From positions 1-7,270 of the forward strand of contig VAXX01000214.1 of NCBI GenBank assembly GCA_005885115.1: a stretch of 7,270 nt of DNA, read 5' to 3'. How positions within the stretch are numbered: the first letter of the stretch is position 1; every line of letters begins with the position of its first letter. The notes below the pieces were generated by a model that was given only the letters and a program-made list of their open reading frames with translations, was not told where the DNA came from and did not search any database. The DNA is from Actinomycetota bacterium (GTDB lineage: Bacteria > Actinomycetota > Actinomycetes > Mycobacteriales > Micromonosporaceae). This document shows, piece after piece, positions 6,377 to 7,270 of this stretch. The translations under genes and the position numbers were made by a program.

Positions 6377-6398
6377 TCCGATGAATCGTCGGATGTCT
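6372..6398. promoter_or_regulatory. Perfect 10-bp inverted repeat, probable operator of the FAH-family gene
   Basis: AGACATCCGA (6372-6381) and its exact reverse complement TCGGATGTCT (6389-6398) flank a 7-nt AT-containing spacer. The repeat ends 14 nt before the GTG start and just upstream of the ribosome binding site (GAGG 6401-6404). Position and symmetry suggest the binding site of a dimeric repressor. No regulator gene for it lies next to it in the window, so the protein is unknown. As RNA it would also form a 10-bp hairpin. Confidence 0.6.
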
Positions 6399-6412
6399 GC
6401 GAGGTATCACGG

Positions 6413-7270
6413 GTGAGGCTACTGCGAGTGGGGCCGCGAGGGGCGGAGCGACCGGCTGCCCTGGACGCCGCTGGTCAACTGCTCGACCTGTCCGGGGTGA
6501 TTGAAGATATCACCGGCGCCGCCCTGTCGGGAGAGGCGCTGCATCGGATCCGGGCCGCGGTGGACGGCGGTGGCCTGCCGGTACTGGCAGCCGAAGGGCT
6601 GCGGATCGGCGCTCCGCTCGGGTACCCAGGCAAGATCATTTGTATCGGCCTGAACTACCGCGACCACGCCGCCGAGACCGGTGCCACCCTGCCCACCGAG
6701 CCGGTCATGTTCATGAAGGCGCCGGACACCGTCGTCGGACCCAACGACGACGTATGGATTCCGCGCAACAGCGCCAAGACCGACTGGGAGGTCGAACTCG
6801 CGGTGGTCATCGGCCGGACCGCGCGCTACCTGGCCTCCGACGAGGAGGCGCTGGCCTGTATCGGCGGGTACGCGGTGGTCAACGACGTCTCCGAGCGGGA
6901 GTTCCAGCTCGAGCGCCAGGGGCAGTGGGACAAGGGGAAGAACAGCGAGACGTTCAACCCCCTCGGGCCGTGGCTGGTGACCGCCGACGAGGTACCCGAC
7001 CCGCAGAACCTCGGGCTGCGCCTGTGGGTCAACGGGAAGCAGTGGCAGAACGGCAACACCAAGGACATGGCCTTCGGGGTGGCCGAGATCGTCCGGTACC
7101 TGAGCCAGTTCGTGGTGCTCCACCCGGGCGACGTCATCAACACCGGTACCCCCGCCGGGGTCGCCCTCGGCCAGCCGGAGCCCAAGCCGTACCTGCGCGC
7201 CGGCGACGTCGTGGAGCTGGAGATCGACGGCCTGGGCCGAGCCCGCCAACAGTTTGTCCCGGCCCCATGA
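6413..7270 (+). CDS. Fumarylacetoacetate hydrolase (FAH) family protein, 2,4-diketo-3-deoxy-sugar-acid hydrolase type
   Basis: This cytoplasmic enzyme of 285 residues is complete; its TGA is the last codon of the window. After a poorly conserved N-terminal region (1-70), the FAH domain shows 'KIICIGLNYRDHAAETG' and the metal-ligand motif D124-W-E126-V-E128. It also shows D158 in 'VVNDVSERE', 'KNSETFNPLGPWLV' and 'GDVINTGTPAGVALG...LRAGDVVELEIDGLG'. These fit the group often labelled ureidoglycolate lyase or 2,4-diketo-3-deoxy-L-fuconate/rhamnonate hydrolase, which splits diketo acids into pyruvate plus a hydroxy acid with a divalent metal. GTG 6413 is supported by GAGG (6401-6404) 8 nt upstream and by the family-typical 'MRLLRVG' N-terminus. 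It sits behind its own inverted repeat, so it is probably a separately regulated unit. The exact substrate is inference. Confidence 0.94.
   Translation: MRLLRVGPRGAERPAALDAAGQLLDLSGVIEDITGAALSGEALHRIRAAVDGGGLPVLAAEGLRIGAPLGYPGKIICIGLNYRDHAAETGATLPTEPVMFMKAPDTVVGPNDDVWIPRNSAKTDWEVELAVVIGRTARYLASDEEALACIGGYAVVNDVSEREFQLERQGQWDKGKNSETFNPLGPWLVTADEVPDPQNLGLRLWVNGKQWQNGNTKDMAFGVAEIVRYLSQFVVLHPGDVINTGTPAGVALGQPEPKPYLRAGDVVELEIDGLGRARQQFVPAP

Noticed and set aside
6419..7249. 276-residue open frame opposite the FAH-family gene
   Set aside because: It is the reverse complement of a well-conserved enzyme, with no motif of its own.
1..7270. tRNA/rRNA genes, CRISPR arrays, insertion sequences, phage attachment sites
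   Set aside because: No tRNA-like cloverleaf, spaced repeats, transposase motifs or terminal inverted repeats were seen on either strand.

Overview
The window is GC-rich DNA (roughly 70 % by eye) with strong G/C third-position bias, GTG starts, AGGAGG-type ribosome binding sites and secreted Ala/Gly-rich proteins. This points to a filamentous actinomycete. Micromonosporaceae is my best guess from composition and gene style, but nothing in the sequence proves the family.

Layout, left to right. (1) The 3' end of an IclR-family regulator runs into the window (1-569, +). After a 48-nt gap that holds a perfect 10-bp palindrome comes a DapA-family lyase/aldolase (618-1514, +). (2) A long GC-rich hairpin (1538-1577) separates it from a convergent gene on the minus strand. 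That gene (3087 to 1581) encodes a secreted CBM35 plus GH105-like unsaturated-uronyl hydrolase, and is broken by an internal deletion/frameshift near 2413. (3) A 273-bp divergent intergenic region carries a good promoter for a secreted CBM35-like plus GH75 chitosanase (3361-4452, +), which ends at a strong hairpin terminator (4470-4505). (4) An NAD-dependent epimerase/dehydratase-type SDR follows (4542-5465, +). (5) Next is a membrane-anchored protein (5507-6304, +): basic cytoplasmic tail, one TM helix, Pro/Gly/Ser/Thr linker and a C-terminal CBM closely resembling the chitosanase CBM, including a Cys-x-x-Cys pair. (6) A fumarylacetoacetate-hydrolase-family enzyme (6413-7270, +) lies behind a perfect 10-bp inverted repeat.

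Together this is a carbohydrate-use neighbourhood. Two secreted polysaccharide-active enzymes (one damaged) and a surface-anchored carbohydrate-binding protein sit among three cytoplasmic enzyme families typical of non-phosphorylative sugar/sugar-acid breakdown: SDR dehydrogenase, DapA-type dehydratase/aldolase and FAH-type diketo-acid hydrolase. The terminators, promoters and differing operators suggest several separate transcription units rather than one operon. The most interesting points are the shared Cys-pair CBM on a secreted chitosanase and on a catalytically empty membrane anchor, the precise lesion in the GH105 gene, the two clean operator-like inverted repeats, and a marked excess of GTAC/GGTACC.
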